Positions 8,324 through 17,139 of a stretch of 40,434 nt of DNA are shown piece after piece. Position numbers and translations under genes: made by a program. The notes beneath the pieces were generated by a model. It saw only the letters and a program-made list of their open reading frames with translations. It was not told the DNA's origin and searched no databases. Position 1 is the first letter of the stretch. Each line of letters begins with the position of its first letter. Origin of the DNA: a virus; IMG/VR virus record IMGVR_UViG_3300006802_011090, positions 1-40,434 of that record. One strand, written 5' to 3'.

Positions 8324-9744
8324 TGTCAAAAACATATCCGTTTCCGTTTAGCACAGTTCGTAACAGCACAAACATAGAACTACAAGATTCATTACGACAA
8401 CTCGGAGGATTAGCTTCATTATCGTTAGCTTCAAATTTAGGAATACCACAAGTATCTCAAATTGCCGGCAGTGCAATTTCAACAGGAGCCGGATCCGCTT
8501 ATAATGCAGTGCCATTTACTAATTTAAAAAGAACGCCAGGAATACAATATCAGGATTTTCGTGCACGAAAAGGATGGAATGCAAATGATTTACTAGGAAA
8601 ACGTTTGGATGGATTATCTGCATCAACTATCAATATACGAGATGGTTTTAATCCTAAAAAGCGTTGGATATCTGTTGCCTATGCAGCTGCATCTGCTACT
8701 CCAGCTGGAGCATACAGCGTGTTTAACAGAGACGGTAATAAATATTTTGGAGCTGGTTGGGGTGATCATGGAAACATATATGCATTACGTACTGATTTTA
8801 CCGCACAGAGTCATGTAGCTACACGATGGGATAAGACAGATGGATGGAAAGCTGTAAATAATCCGTTATCAATAGCAACTCCATTTCGTGGCGACAGAGT
8901 ACAAGTAATCGATTTTGGTCAGCGAACTATAAATGAAATATACAATTGGAAATCTACTGAAAAAATATTAGGAGCACAACTCCGAGCAGATTTAAATTTA
9001 ACACAAGACTTTGTAAAATTTTTCTTAACAGGACCAAAATTATCTCCAGCTGATAACGGAAGCACTCTAGATCACGTAATAGTATTTAGAGCTGCAATAA
9101 CATCATTAACTGATTCATTTTCGCCACAATGGAATGCTGTAACTCTTATAGGCCGTGCAGATCCAAATTATCAGTACAGTAGCTACAGCAGAACATTGCA
9201 ATTATCATTTGATGTGTATGCTACCGATCGAGATGAAATGAAACCAATATGGAGAAAATTGAATGCATTAGCGGGTTATACGGCGCCGACATACAATCCG
9301 GATTCGATAGCTTTAGAAGGCCCGTGGATGCGAATAACTATAGGAGACCTATTCTATCAACAACCAGTTGTTATAAATTCATTAACATATACCTTGCAAG
9401 ATGCAGAAACTACTTGGGAAATAAACATCGAACAAGATGAAACCATGATGCAAGTTCCAAAAAAAATATCAGTAACCATGGGACTAAACATAATAACAAA
9501 TGAATTACCACAAAAAGGAGGCCGTTTCTATACATTGGCTAAACGTTTCCATAAAACAAATCAAACACTTCCTGGCAGTGATAACTGGTTGAGTGATATG
9601 CGTGTTAACGAGCAAACAATTCCTACAGTTACTCTAACCGAAGCAACATCAACTTTTCTAAAAGTTAAGTCTGGAGAAACCGTTTCCGCAGAAGAACTAC
9701 AAAAAGCACAAACTAGAGAAACACTTTTACAATTAGGAAAATAA
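8323..9744 (+). CDS. Baseplate/tail-tube junction protein (gp48/gp54-like)
   Basis: 473 aa. The N-terminal 60 residues are Ser/Gly/Ala-rich. Residues about 240-390 hold a conserved phage baseplate domain: VIVFRAAITSLTDSFSPQWN, NAVTLIGRADPNYQYSSYSR, LQLSFDVYATDRDEMKPIWR, KLNALAGYTAP, then EGPWMRITIGDLFYQQPVVI and a closing region with TWEINIEQDE. This order of strands and helices is found in tail-tube initiator and junction proteins that cap the baseplate hub. Position between the tape measure and the LysM-type wedge protein supports the role. Which T4 protein it corresponds to (48 or 54) is not certain. Confidence 0.6.
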   Translation: MSKTYPFPFSTVRNSTNIELQDSLRQLGGLASLSLASNLGIPQVSQIAGSAISTGAGSAYNAVPFTNLKRTPGIQYQDFRARKGWNANDLLGKRLDGLSASTINIRDGFNPKKRWISVAYAAASATPAGAYSVFNRDGNKYFGAGWGDHGNIYALRTDFTAQSHVATRWDKTDGWKAVNNPLSIATPFRGDRVQVIDFGQRTINEIYNWKSTEKILGAQLRADLNLTQDFVKFFLTGPKLSPADNGSTLDHVIVFRAAITSLTDSFSPQWNAVTLIGRADPNYQYSSYSRTLQLSFDVYATDRDEMKPIWRKLNALAGYTAPTYNPDSIALEGPWMRITIGDLFYQQPVVINSLTYTLQDAETTWEINIEQDETMMQVPKKISVTMGLNIITNELPQKGGRFYTLAKRFHKTNQTLPGSDNWLSDMRVNEQTIPTVTLTEATSTFLKVKSGETVSAEELQKAQTRETLLQLGK

Positions 9745-9745
9745 C

Positions 9746-10045
9746 ATGAGCAGATACAGAAATGCAGATCAGTTACGTGATGCTAACGGCAAACGTCGGA
9801 TCGAAACATGGATAATTCAAACACCTCCTGCTAATAGTTCAGACTTGTACATACAAATAACTAGTCCGGATCGTTTAGACATACTTGCAGATAAATTATA
9901 CGGTGATCAAAGTTTATGGTATGTTATAGCACAAGCTAACGGATTAGGCAAAGGCTCATATCGAGTTCTAGAAGGTACAGTTTTAAGAATACCAAATCAA
10001 TCCGGATTACAACAATATATTAACATTGTAAATCAAACAAGATGA
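9746..10045 (+). CDS. LysM-type baseplate wedge protein (gp53-like)
   Basis: 99 aa. Residues about 45-90 look like a LysM-fold module: DRLDILADKLYGDQSLWYVI, AQANGLGKGSY, and TVLRIPN. In contractile-tail phages a small LysM-like protein (T4 gp53 or the gpX family) binds the baseplate wedge or hub. It sits one base after the junction protein stop and its own end overlaps the next gene by 4 nt (ATGA), so the three are surely co-translated. Confidence 0.65.
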   Translation: MSRYRNADQLRDANGKRRIETWIIQTPPANSSDLYIQITSPDRLDILADKLYGDQSLWYVIAQANGLGKGSYRVLEGTVLRIPNQSGLQQYINIVNQTR

Positions 10046-12276
10046 GTGAAATTTTTTATTCGCAAGTTGACGCCGGCTTACAAGCTGAATTAAATGCTCG
10101 GGGACGAGCTGGAAAAACAGCTCGCGGAAATAGTGCGTTAGATTTTATGATTGGCAAGATTGCTAACATAGAACTTATTGCATACGATCAAGCCAAAAAA
10201 GACAATAAAATTTTACATAGATTAGGAGGATCTACGGTAAGGCAAGGAGAGTATTTACCAACCGGAACAAGACAAAATCCGGGCTTTTTAGATGATCGTG
10301 TAACTGAAATTAAAAAAGCTGTATGGACTTCTACCAATGGAGAATTAGATACTACTACGCAAGAAAACACATATGTTAACACAACAAAACGAATTCCTCC
10401 ATATGTTACTGCAGCAGATATTAATATCGGAGATCATTCAATGGGTTTACTGAACAAAGCTACAGTAAACATTAAAATTCCAAATCCTCAACAAGATTTT
10501 GATTTTTTCGAAACTATTTACTTAAGACCCGGCAGACCGATAGATATCATAATAGAACATCCGGAGTCTGCAGTAATTACTCAGGGACAATTAAGTGGAT
10601 CGTTGCCATCTACCGAAAAAATTAAAAAATTAAAATCAGATGCTGATATTCAGAAAATACGACAAATGAATCGTTATGAATTTTCAGGATTGATTACTAA
10701 TTTTACATTTTCATATGAACCAGATGCAAGTGTAACAGTTACTATAAATTTAACTGGTACTAGCAATGTGTATACCGATGTATCACTGTTAATGAACACT
10801 GATAAAAAAGATAGAAATCAGATAAATATTACAGTTGGAACAGAAGATCCTGAACAATCTGCCGCAGAAGAAGAAGCTGAAGAAGAAACTGAAAATCAAG
10901 CAGTACTCTCAATATATTCAGATCTGGAAACTGAAATAGAAAGTGTTATAAACAAACAAACTGATGCATATAAATTGAATCCATATACCGGAGAATATAC
11001 CGAATCTATAGCTGGCTTGTTACAAACCAGTGGAGGAGACCAATGGTATACATATGGCAAACCTTATTCTACTGCAAAAAACAAAGATACCAGGTATATC
11101 ACATTAGCATGGTTAATTGATTATCTTAATCGCGTAATCGTACGTAAACGAAAAGATGCGAATCCTGAATCTGCCGATTTAGAAAATTTAATTCTTTGCA
11201 CCAAAGCAGAAGATTTATGCACAAGCAATTACTATGAACAAATCGTATCCGCTAATCCAGACGAGATTTTGTTAGTAAACTTTAACAACAAATTGTCTCG
11301 TACATACGGCGATACTGTGTATTATGAAAACGTTAATTTTGGAATTAACTTTCAAGAAAATAACATAGCATACCCATCATTAATAAAAATCAATCTGCGT
11401 GTAATAAAAAGTATTATTGATAAATATAAAAATGTTAAAACGCAGTTCAATGTTAATTCATTTTTAAAAGACATATCTGCTGTAATAAAAAGAAATACCG
11501 GCGGAGCTATTAACATGGCACTGATAACACACCCGGAAATTTCAGATACATTGTTATATTACGATTGCAATCGAGTACGATTTAATAAAAATATAATTCC
11601 ATATTCTGTACCGATGTTTGCAAATGATCCGAATGGCAACGGAACAATAGTAAGAAATTTTCAGTTTAGTGCAAAAATTCCAGATTCAGTTAAAACACTT
11701 TCTTATGTTTTAAATCAAAATCCAGAAGAAATTTCAGAAGAAGATATTGCTCCATACATGAATTTCATGTATAATTCAGCAAATGTAACAAGGAAAAATA
11801 ACGGCCAAAGAACTAGTGACGGTGTTTTGCAAGAATTCCAAAATTTTACTAATACCGGTGGAGAGTTAAAACCTACCACTGAAATTTTATTAGAAAAATT
11901 AAACAAAGAATGGAAAGAAAAACATGAAAAATATACAACGGAATTAGAACAAGCAAAAAAAGATTTCGGTAAAAATCCAGATAGCGATGAAAAACAATTG
12001 CAACTTCGACAAGCACTAGTTAAATACATACAATATCCAACACCCTCTGTAAAACAAACCAATCAGATAACCGCTCCGATGTATCCGTTTGATGCAGATT
12101 TAACAATCGATGGAATAAACGGATTTCGTTATGGAGATGTTTTAGAATTTCAATCATTGCCAGCAAGATTTCGTAATAATACGGTATTTAGTATAATTAA
12201 TATTGCTCACACAATAAGCACGGCTGGTGAATGGACTACCAAATTAAAATGTATAATGAGACCAAAATTTGAATAA
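10042..12276 (+). CDS. Putative baseplate hub structural protein
   Basis: 744 aa. Residues about 120-260 hold beta-rich structure (AADINIGDHSMGLLNKATVN, then YEFSGLITNFTFSYEPDASV followed by TVTINLTGT), a pattern seen in hub proteins that form the central trimer under the tube. An acidic linker (SAAEEEAEEETEN, about residue 275) separates this from a helical and mixed C-terminal half. The last 60 residues (GINGFRYGDVLEFQSLPARF, then NTVFSIINIAHTI) again look like a beta-barrel domain. Context between the LysM-type protein and another structural gene supports a hub or spike carrier such as T4 gp27. I see no lysozyme motif. Confidence 0.45.
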   Translation: MSEIFYSQVDAGLQAELNARGRAGKTARGNSALDFMIGKIANIELIAYDQAKKDNKILHRLGGSTVRQGEYLPTGTRQNPGFLDDRVTEIKKAVWTSTNGELDTTTQENTYVNTTKRIPPYVTAADINIGDHSMGLLNKATVNIKIPNPQQDFDFFETIYLRPGRPIDIIIEHPESAVITQGQLSGSLPSTEKIKKLKSDADIQKIRQMNRYEFSGLITNFTFSYEPDASVTVTINLTGTSNVYTDVSLLMNTDKKDRNQINITVGTEDPEQSAAEEEAEEETENQAVLSIYSDLETEIESVINKQTDAYKLNPYTGEYTESIAGLLQTSGGDQWYTYGKPYSTAKNKDTRYITLAWLIDYLNRVIVRKRKDANPESADLENLILCTKAEDLCTSNYYEQIVSANPDEILLVNFNNKLSRTYGDTVYYENVNFGINFQENNIAYPSLIKINLRVIKSIIDKYKNVKTQFNVNSFLKDISAVIKRNTGGAINMALITHPEISDTLLYYDCNRVRFNKNIIPYSVPMFANDPNGNGTIVRNFQFSAKIPDSVKTLSYVLNQNPEEISEEDIAPYMNFMYNSANVTRKNNGQRTSDGVLQEFQNFTNTGGELKPTTEILLEKLNKEWKEKHEKYTTELEQAKKDFGKNPDSDEKQLQLRQALVKYIQYPTPSVKQTNQITAPMYPFDADLTIDGINGFRYGDVLEFQSLPARFRNNTVFSIINIAHTISTAGEWTTKLKCIMRPKFE

Positions 12277-12887
12277 TGGCACGAAAGAAACTTTTTTATA
12301 CTAAAAATCAAATAACGGAAAATCTGTATACTGCAGGTTCAGAATATCAGCTGGCAGATGGAACTTTGTATGTAGGTTTATATCATGTTTATACTACAGG
12401 AGAAATATATACCGAAGCAAAATGGACACCCGGTAAATCAAAAAAATTAGAAGCATTCGTAGTTGTACCTGAACAAGCAAAAACATATCGAAAAAATAAA
12501 CCAGATATAAAAACTAAATTTGAAACTCCAGAAAAACATTTTCCAGAAATAACTACACAAGATATTCAACAGAAATATATTAAACGATATTTTTTATATA
12601 AAATAAATGAACAGCAAGTTACAGAAATTAGTTTGAAACAATATAATAAATGGTATTCACAAGAACTAGATAACAATATATATGATACAATTGAGTTGAT
12701 TTGGTATATTTCTGGCCCGGCATTCGACACAATAGACGGAAACGTAAAAAAAGTTGGAGTTATTAACAAAAATCAATCAGCTATTAATCGAACAAATCGT
12801 GAATATCCTGGATTCAATCAAACTGTTAACAATCCGTTAGAGTTATATGTAGATACCACTGTTATAGTTCCTCCTGACATCAACTAG
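12276..12887 (+). CDS. Phage structural protein of unknown role
   Basis: 203 aa; the start overlaps the previous stop (TAATG). The N-terminus (YTKNQITENLYTAGSEYQLA, then TLYVGLYHVYTTGEIYTEA) fits a family found among tail and baseplate genes of marine myophages, in which a short N-terminal beta module is followed by a variable body. The region with LIWYISGPAFDTID and the Asn-rich end (INRTNREYPGFNQTVNNPLE) are also typical. It closes the tail block and is followed by a candidate promoter for the replication block. Function is not known. Confidence 0.55.
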   Translation: MARKKLFYTKNQITENLYTAGSEYQLADGTLYVGLYHVYTTGEIYTEAKWTPGKSKKLEAFVVVPEQAKTYRKNKPDIKTKFETPEKHFPEITTQDIQQKYIKRYFLYKINEQQVTEISLKQYNKWYSQELDNNIYDTIELIWYISGPAFDTIDGNVKKVGVINKNQSAINRTNREYPGFNQTVNNPLELYVDTTVIVPPDIN

Positions 12888-12925
12888 GTTGGAATTCCGA
12901 TACATTATCATTATTATATAAATGT
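12887..12925 (+). promoter_or_regulatory. TTGG-type promoter candidate before polA-like gene
   Basis: TAGGTTGGA begins at the stop codon of the structural gene (TTGG at 12889-12892), 37 nt before the ATG at 12926, with A/T-rich ATTATCATTATTATATAA between. The same TAGGTTGGA occurs before the gene at 31890. Confidence 0.35.
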
Positions 12926-14248
12926 ATGATAATTGATAGTGTAGAAGAACTAGACTCGTTATTCGAGTACATGCAAAATCAGAAGTGCCTAGTTGTTCCA
13001 ATTCTATCAGACGCAAATACACCGGCAGCACACAGCAAAATGGCCTGCATATACGTGTATACTGAAAATCACGTAGAAAGAATAGTTCCGTTCTATCATA
13101 CTGAACAAATACGGGGCTTTGCAGAACATATACCTCGCTTTCTGCAATTAAATGAAATCTTTATCCATGACAAAAAGATCTGGATACAATTGGGCGGTAA
13201 CAATCAGGTGTATGATGTCAAGACGATGTGGTGGCATACATATCATGAAGCATATGACGAAACACATTATTACACTACTGCTCACAATTATTATTGGCGC
13301 AGACACACCAATCTGCAACATGTTAACAGCATAATACCAATCATGCAGCACCTGGCCATGTGTCAGAAGATACGTCAGTATGCCTGGCCCATGATACAGA
13401 ATGCCAAACTCTCTGAATCTTATTTAACATTCAATTCATTATATCCGAAAACATTTGCACAGATTGAATCCGCCGGGTTGCAAGTTAATCAGCAGTTTGC
13501 AGCTCAAAATCTGATACATGATGGCCGTGTTTATTCACAATACAATTATCATACATCCACAGGCCGACCATCCAATGCCAGAGGAGGATTCAATTTTGCT
13601 GCAATGAACAAAGAAGATGGCACCCGGTCTGCATTTTGCAGCAGATTTGAATCAGGTGCACTTGTGGAAATGGACTTTGACAGTTATCATGTCAGACTGA
13701 TTGCTAAACTGATAGGATACGAACTTCCGTTAACATCGGTACATGATTATTTAGGACGGTTTTATTTTGATACTGCAGAATTATCGGCCGACCAAAGAGA
13801 GCAAAGCAAAAGCATAACATTCAGATTGTTGTATGGAGGTATCGATCGAGAATTTTTGAGCATACCGTTTTTTCGCAATGTTAACAATTTTGTGAATGAC
13901 ATATGGACTCAGTGGAAATCTAAAAAAAGAATACACACAGCAATAGATAAACGAGTAATATCACAAGAACAGTTTCCGGATATGAATCGTTTCAAACTGT
14001 TTAACTATTATTTACAATCATTAGAAACAGAATTTTCAGTTCGCAAACTAGCACAAATAACAGAATTACTGCAAGATTACACAACATGTTTAATACTGTA
14101 TACTTATGACTCGGTGCTATTCGATGTGAATATGTCAGAAGCTAAACAAATAATACCAGCAATCAGAGACATTTTGCAACATGGTAAATTTCCGGTAAAA
14201 TGTAAAGTTGGTGATATTTATAGTAAAATGACTGAATTCACGTTATGA
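12926..14248 (+). CDS. Family A DNA polymerase-like protein
   Basis: 440 aa. The C-terminal half carries the family A motifs in order: TSTGRPS at 210-216, GTRSAF, motif A VEMDFDSYHVRLIA (D250), an O-helix QREQSKSITFRLLYGG with R291, K295, F299 and Y303 in the Klenow spacing, and motif C LYTYDSVLFDV (D395). Both catalytic Asp are therefore kept. Oddities: the motif A Glu of DYSQIELR (Klenow E710, the sugar steric gate) is His255, and motif C HDE is YDS. Residues 1-150 occupy the place of a 3'-5' exonuclease domain but show no DxE, so proofreading is probably absent. It stands away from the family B polymerase at 26747, so this phage carries two polymerase genes. A repair, gap-filling or primer-processing role is inference. 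Confidence 0.82.
   Translation: MIIDSVEELDSLFEYMQNQKCLVVPILSDANTPAAHSKMACIYVYTENHVERIVPFYHTEQIRGFAEHIPRFLQLNEIFIHDKKIWIQLGGNNQVYDVKTMWWHTYHEAYDETHYYTTAHNYYWRRHTNLQHVNSIIPIMQHLAMCQKIRQYAWPMIQNAKLSESYLTFNSLYPKTFAQIESAGLQVNQQFAAQNLIHDGRVYSQYNYHTSTGRPSNARGGFNFAAMNKEDGTRSAFCSRFESGALVEMDFDSYHVRLIAKLIGYELPLTSVHDYLGRFYFDTAELSADQREQSKSITFRLLYGGIDREFLSIPFFRNVNNFVNDIWTQWKSKKRIHTAIDKRVISQEQFPDMNRFKLFNYYLQSLETEFSVRKLAQITELLQDYTTCLILYTYDSVLFDVNMSEAKQIIPAIRDILQHGKFPVKCKVGDIYSKMTEFTL
14215..14222 (+). promoter_or_regulatory. TATTTATA box before the gene at 14245
   Basis: Exact TATTTATA within the 3' end of the polymerase gene, 22 nt before the next ATG, the same spacing as other boxes in this window. It could be chance, since it overlaps coding sequence. 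Confidence 0.25.
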
Positions 14249-15375
14249 CAGTAAAATCAATATTAACAGAGTGGACGTATCGTCTACCAAAAGGATATCC
14301 CGTCGAAGTAAAAGATTATGATGTACTAAGAGAGATACTGGATGAAATGACAGATCTTCCAGTTTCAAAAAAAGAGAGCATAGTTCGTCAGGCACAAGGA
14401 TTATCAGAAGCAGACGAAGAAACTACAGACAATGAGCAATCCGACACATTTTACACGTATGAACAGTTTGAAAGTATAATTGATAATAAATATAAATTCC
14501 AGGCACAAAAAATAGAAAATGTTCCAACGTTTTATCGAGCTATTTTAGATCTCTCACCTGATGAACAACGGCAAATTAAAAATTTACTAGAATCTGATCA
14601 ACCAGCATTAGAATTAACTACTACTAAATATCAACTTTCTGGAATAATTTTGACATTGTTCAATTTAATAGCATCTACTATCAAGATTGATAACGGAAAT
14701 TATTCAGAATTATGGTTTGCTATTGTGTTCAAAGGTAAAGTAGCTGGTGCAGTTGGAGGTGGTGAAGGAGGAGATATTGAAACGGATATTGTTATAACAA
14801 ATAATAAAGATCGAGTATCTTTGAAAAATTATAAAGATACATCGTTTGATTTAGGAACATTGCCTCCGGAAGCCGGCAACTATTTAAAAAGATTTGAATC
14901 ATTAGCTGCTGTTATAACAGAACGGCAACCAGACACGTCTAGTATGACTCGACCAGATATCAATAAAACATTAAAGTTATTGAATACCGAAAGCATACAA
15001 TCAGATATAGATCAGTTTCTAAGATTGAATTCAGACGTGCCAATAATAATCAGACTTCAGCAACAACTTCGAGAAATTTTATACAGACAACTAGGAACTG
15101 AAGAAGCAGAAAATTTAGACAATATAACAAAACGTTTTTGTCTGCAAGTTGATGAATTTGTTAAACAGAAATTATCATTAGTAGATTGGTGGGGTTTCAT
15201 AATAGATCGAAATATATTGTATTTACGAAGTAGTGAATCTATGATAGAAAGTAGCACTCATATTGAAGAAGACGGAGATTATTTATTAGGACCCGCAATC
15301 GCAAACTTTAAAGGAGGCAAGTTGTTTGTCAACGGAGGACAATTTGGAATATCAAAAACCTGGTCGGAAGGATAA
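14245..15375 (+). CDS. Conserved phage protein, possible PD-(D/E)XK-like nuclease
   Basis: 376 aa, start overlapping the polymerase stop (ATGA). The N-terminus (ILTEWTYRLPKGYP, then LREILDEMTDLPVSKKESIV) is of a type found on several proteins of marine T4-like phages. Residues about 175-205 read GGDIETDIVITNNKDRVSLK followed by NYKDTSFDLG. The D-I-V-I strand and S-L-K strand are spaced like the PD and (E/S)xK elements of restriction-enzyme-fold nucleases. This match is weak and by eye. The start also contains L-T-E after eight residues, so a cleavable head-targeting tag cannot be excluded. The gene lies between a polymerase and SSB/recombination genes, which fits a DNA-processing role. Confidence 0.45.
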   Translation: MTVKSILTEWTYRLPKGYPVEVKDYDVLREILDEMTDLPVSKKESIVRQAQGLSEADEETTDNEQSDTFYTYEQFESIIDNKYKFQAQKIENVPTFYRAILDLSPDEQRQIKNLLESDQPALELTTTKYQLSGIILTLFNLIASTIKIDNGNYSELWFAIVFKGKVAGAVGGGEGGDIETDIVITNNKDRVSLKNYKDTSFDLGTLPPEAGNYLKRFESLAAVITERQPDTSSMTRPDINKTLKLLNTESIQSDIDQFLRLNSDVPIIIRLQQQLREILYRQLGTEEAENLDNITKRFCLQVDEFVKQKLSLVDWWGFIIDRNILYLRSSESMIESSTHIEEDGDYLLGPAIANFKGGKLFVNGGQFGISKTWSEG

Positions 15376-15378
15376 ACA

Positions 15379-15765
15379 GTGAAAACACAATTGCTTTGCA
15401 CATTCGCACACAGATCAGACGTCAACATAATATCAGAATACATCAAATCAAACTTTGAGATACCAGAACGCCGCATATTCATATTTGAAAATGTCGAAGA
15501 CGTCAACAAATTGTATTGCACATACAACATACAACCCAGCCGAATCCGTGCCATTAACACCATAAGTGTGCATCGCAAAAAAGAAACCAATACTCTGTAT
15601 ACGGTTAATGCACTCAACGAAATAATCTGCAGATTAAACAACGGAGTGTTAGACAAAACATATCAGTTGCAATGGGTGAATTACAGAAATTCCTTGCTAT
15701 TAACAGACGATAAATCTGGATATCGATGCATCGAGTTAAACATGTATAAAAAAGTAACCTGGTAA
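15379..15765 (+). CDS. Conserved phage protein of unknown function, GTG start
   Basis: 128 aa, beginning at GTG 15379, 3 nt after the previous stop. The N-terminus MKTQLLCTFAHRSDVNIISE suggests a beta-alpha fold. The central sequence ISVHRKKETNTLYTVNALNE and the end NYRNSLLLT form a pattern I recognise from conserved hypothetical genes in the replication blocks of marine T4-like phages. No catalytic motif is visible. A role near DNA replication is inferred only from position. Confidence 0.6.
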   Translation: MKTQLLCTFAHRSDVNIISEYIKSNFEIPERRIFIFENVEDVNKLYCTYNIQPSRIRAINTISVHRKKETNTLYTVNALNEIICRLNNGVLDKTYQLQWVNYRNSLLLTDDKSGYRCIELNMYKKVTW

Positions 15766-15832
15766 TAAATGATTATTTAAACCAACTATTTCTTGGAAGT
15801 AACATATTTATTATATATAATAGAAAAAAAAT

Positions 15833-16264
15833 ATGGAAACTCGTAAATACTTGTTCGAGACTAAATGGAAGCAGTTCTTAAAAGAGAACAAAGTCCTAGA
15901 TTATGATATCATGATTAATTATGCAGAATATGACAGTAGCACTGGCAGTAGCACTTTAACTTTTAATAAACCAGTAATATTAACTCCTGACGAAGCTCAA
16001 GATATTATTACACAAATCAATGATGATATTGAAAGTAAAAACATAAGAGATGATGAAACAGGTGAATACCAGTATGATGTAACCAGATTAGACGGTAATA
16101 TTAAATTTGATTGTTACATTGATGTCCCTAACCAACAAATTGATCTAACCGTAACATATAGTGGTACTGGAGATCTTGAAGATGTTGATATTCATGATCA
16201 AGCCATAGCAGACGAATACGGAATCACGGAGATGCATATAATTAACAAAATACAAAAAAATTAA
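15833..16264 (+). CDS. Tagged small protein, putative packaged head protein (tag type 2)
   Basis: 143 aa. The first 18 residues, METRKYLFETKWKQFLKE, are nearly the same as those of the protein at 30152 although the bodies are unrelated. In T4, internal head proteins begin with a short amphipathic capsid-targeting sequence that the gp21 protease removes after (I/L)-x-E. Here L-K-E at 16-18 gives exactly that site. The body is acidic (many Asp and Glu) with strands such as STGSSTLTFNKPVILT and QQIDLTVTYSGTG, so the mature protein could be an injected DNA-mimic-like or inhibitor protein. A TATTTATT box lies at 15805-15812. The head-cargo role is inference from the tag. Confidence 0.6.
   Translation: METRKYLFETKWKQFLKENKVLDYDIMINYAEYDSSTGSSTLTFNKPVILTPDEAQDIITQINDDIESKNIRDDETGEYQYDVTRLDGNIKFDCYIDVPNQQIDLTVTYSGTGDLEDVDIHDQAIADEYGITEMHIINKIQKN
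15845..15886 (+). repeat. Type 2 tag-coding repeat, copy 1
   Basis: 42 nt encoding KYLFETKWKQFLKE, matching 30164-30205 with about five mismatches although the rest of the two genes differ. It is a mobile-like N-terminal module. Confidence 0.8.
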
Positions 16265-16271
16265 CAAATTA

Positions 16272-16352
16272 TTTGGAATTAAAGAATTAATTATCAATTA
16301 TATAATTAATAAGTAAACCTTAGTATTAACAATTAAAAATTTAACAAGTAAA
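16272..16352 (+). promoter_or_regulatory. A/T-rich leader with inverted repeat before SSB gene
   Basis: The 88-nt gap before the SSB start holds TTTGGAATTAAAG at 16272 and a 9-bp perfect inverted repeat (ATTAATTAT at 16286-16294, ATAATTAAT at 16302-16310), followed by about 40 nt of unstructured A/T-rich leader. T4 gp32 represses its own translation by binding a folded element and then the A/U-rich leader, so this may be a similar control site. Confidence 0.4.
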
Positions 16353-17126
16353 ATGAGTTTAAATTTGGACGCCATCAAGGCAAAGCTTAATCAGTTGAAC
16401 AATACTGATAACAAGAAACAAAACCTGTGGAAACCCGAAGCAGGTAAAACCCGAGTTAGAATTGTGCCATACGTGCACCGCAAAGAAAATCCTTTCTTAG
16501 AATTGTATTTCCATTACGACATTGGCAAAAGATCCATGTTGTCTCCGGTATCATTCGGCAATGCAGATCCTATTGTAGAATTTGCAGACAAGTTGAAAAA
16601 CACCGGTGACAAAGAAGATTGGTTGGCAGGACGTAAAATTGAACCTAAGATGCGTACTTATGTTCCAGTTATAGTTCGAGGAAAAGAATCCGAAGGTGTT
16701 AAGTTTTGGGGATTCGGTAAAATAATTTACACTGAATTGCTTTCAATTATTTCTGATCCAGATTATGGAGATATCACAGATTTAATGTCAGGACGTGATA
16801 TTGATGTAGAATTCACTCCATCAGAAGGAGCTGGACAATATCCTAAGACAGCAATTCGTGTTAAGCCAAACACATCGGCAGCAACCGACGACAAAGAAAT
16901 TGCTCAGAAAATTCTAGCACAACCAAAGATCACAGACATCTTTCCAGAGCCTACTTATGATGAATTAGAATCTGCTCTTAAAGAGTGGATGAATCCTGAA
17001 AATGCAGATGCAGACGTAGAAGAAACCGCAGATGCAGATGCAGATGAAGTTGAAACATCTTCTAACACTACAACCACAAAGAAAACGGATGTAGCAGATG
17101 CTTTCAATGATTTATTTAATAATTAA
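16353..17126 (+). CDS. Single-stranded DNA-binding protein (T4 gp32-like)
   Basis: 257 aa (T4 gp32 is 301 aa). The N-terminus LNLDAIKAKLNQLNN is followed by the conserved core LWKPEAGKTRVRIVPYVHRK, ELYFHYDIGKRSMLSPVSFG, and DWLAGRKIEPKMRTYVPVIV with FWGFGKIIYTELL, as in gp32-type OB folds of cyanophage and marine T4-like phages. The zinc ligands of T4 gp32 are not evident. The C-terminal 50 residues are an acidic tail (ADADVEETADADADEVE) with DNA GCAGAT repeats, ending DVADAFNDLFNN, as needed to recruit partner proteins. It is followed by UvsX, its partner in strand exchange, 13 nt downstream. Confidence 0.92.
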   Translation: MSLNLDAIKAKLNQLNNTDNKKQNLWKPEAGKTRVRIVPYVHRKENPFLELYFHYDIGKRSMLSPVSFGNADPIVEFADKLKNTGDKEDWLAGRKIEPKMRTYVPVIVRGKESEGVKFWGFGKIIYTELLSIISDPDYGDITDLMSGRDIDVEFTPSEGAGQYPKTAIRVKPNTSAATDDKEIAQKILAQPKITDIFPEPTYDELESALKEWMNPENADADVEETADADADEVETSSNTTTTKKTDVADAFNDLFNN

Positions 17127-17139
17127 TTGAAATCATAAC

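Noticed and set aside
17028-17046. GCAGAT direct repeats as a possible iteron or origin
   Set aside because: They are in frame in the SSB acidic tail and encode Ala-Asp repeats, so coding explains them.
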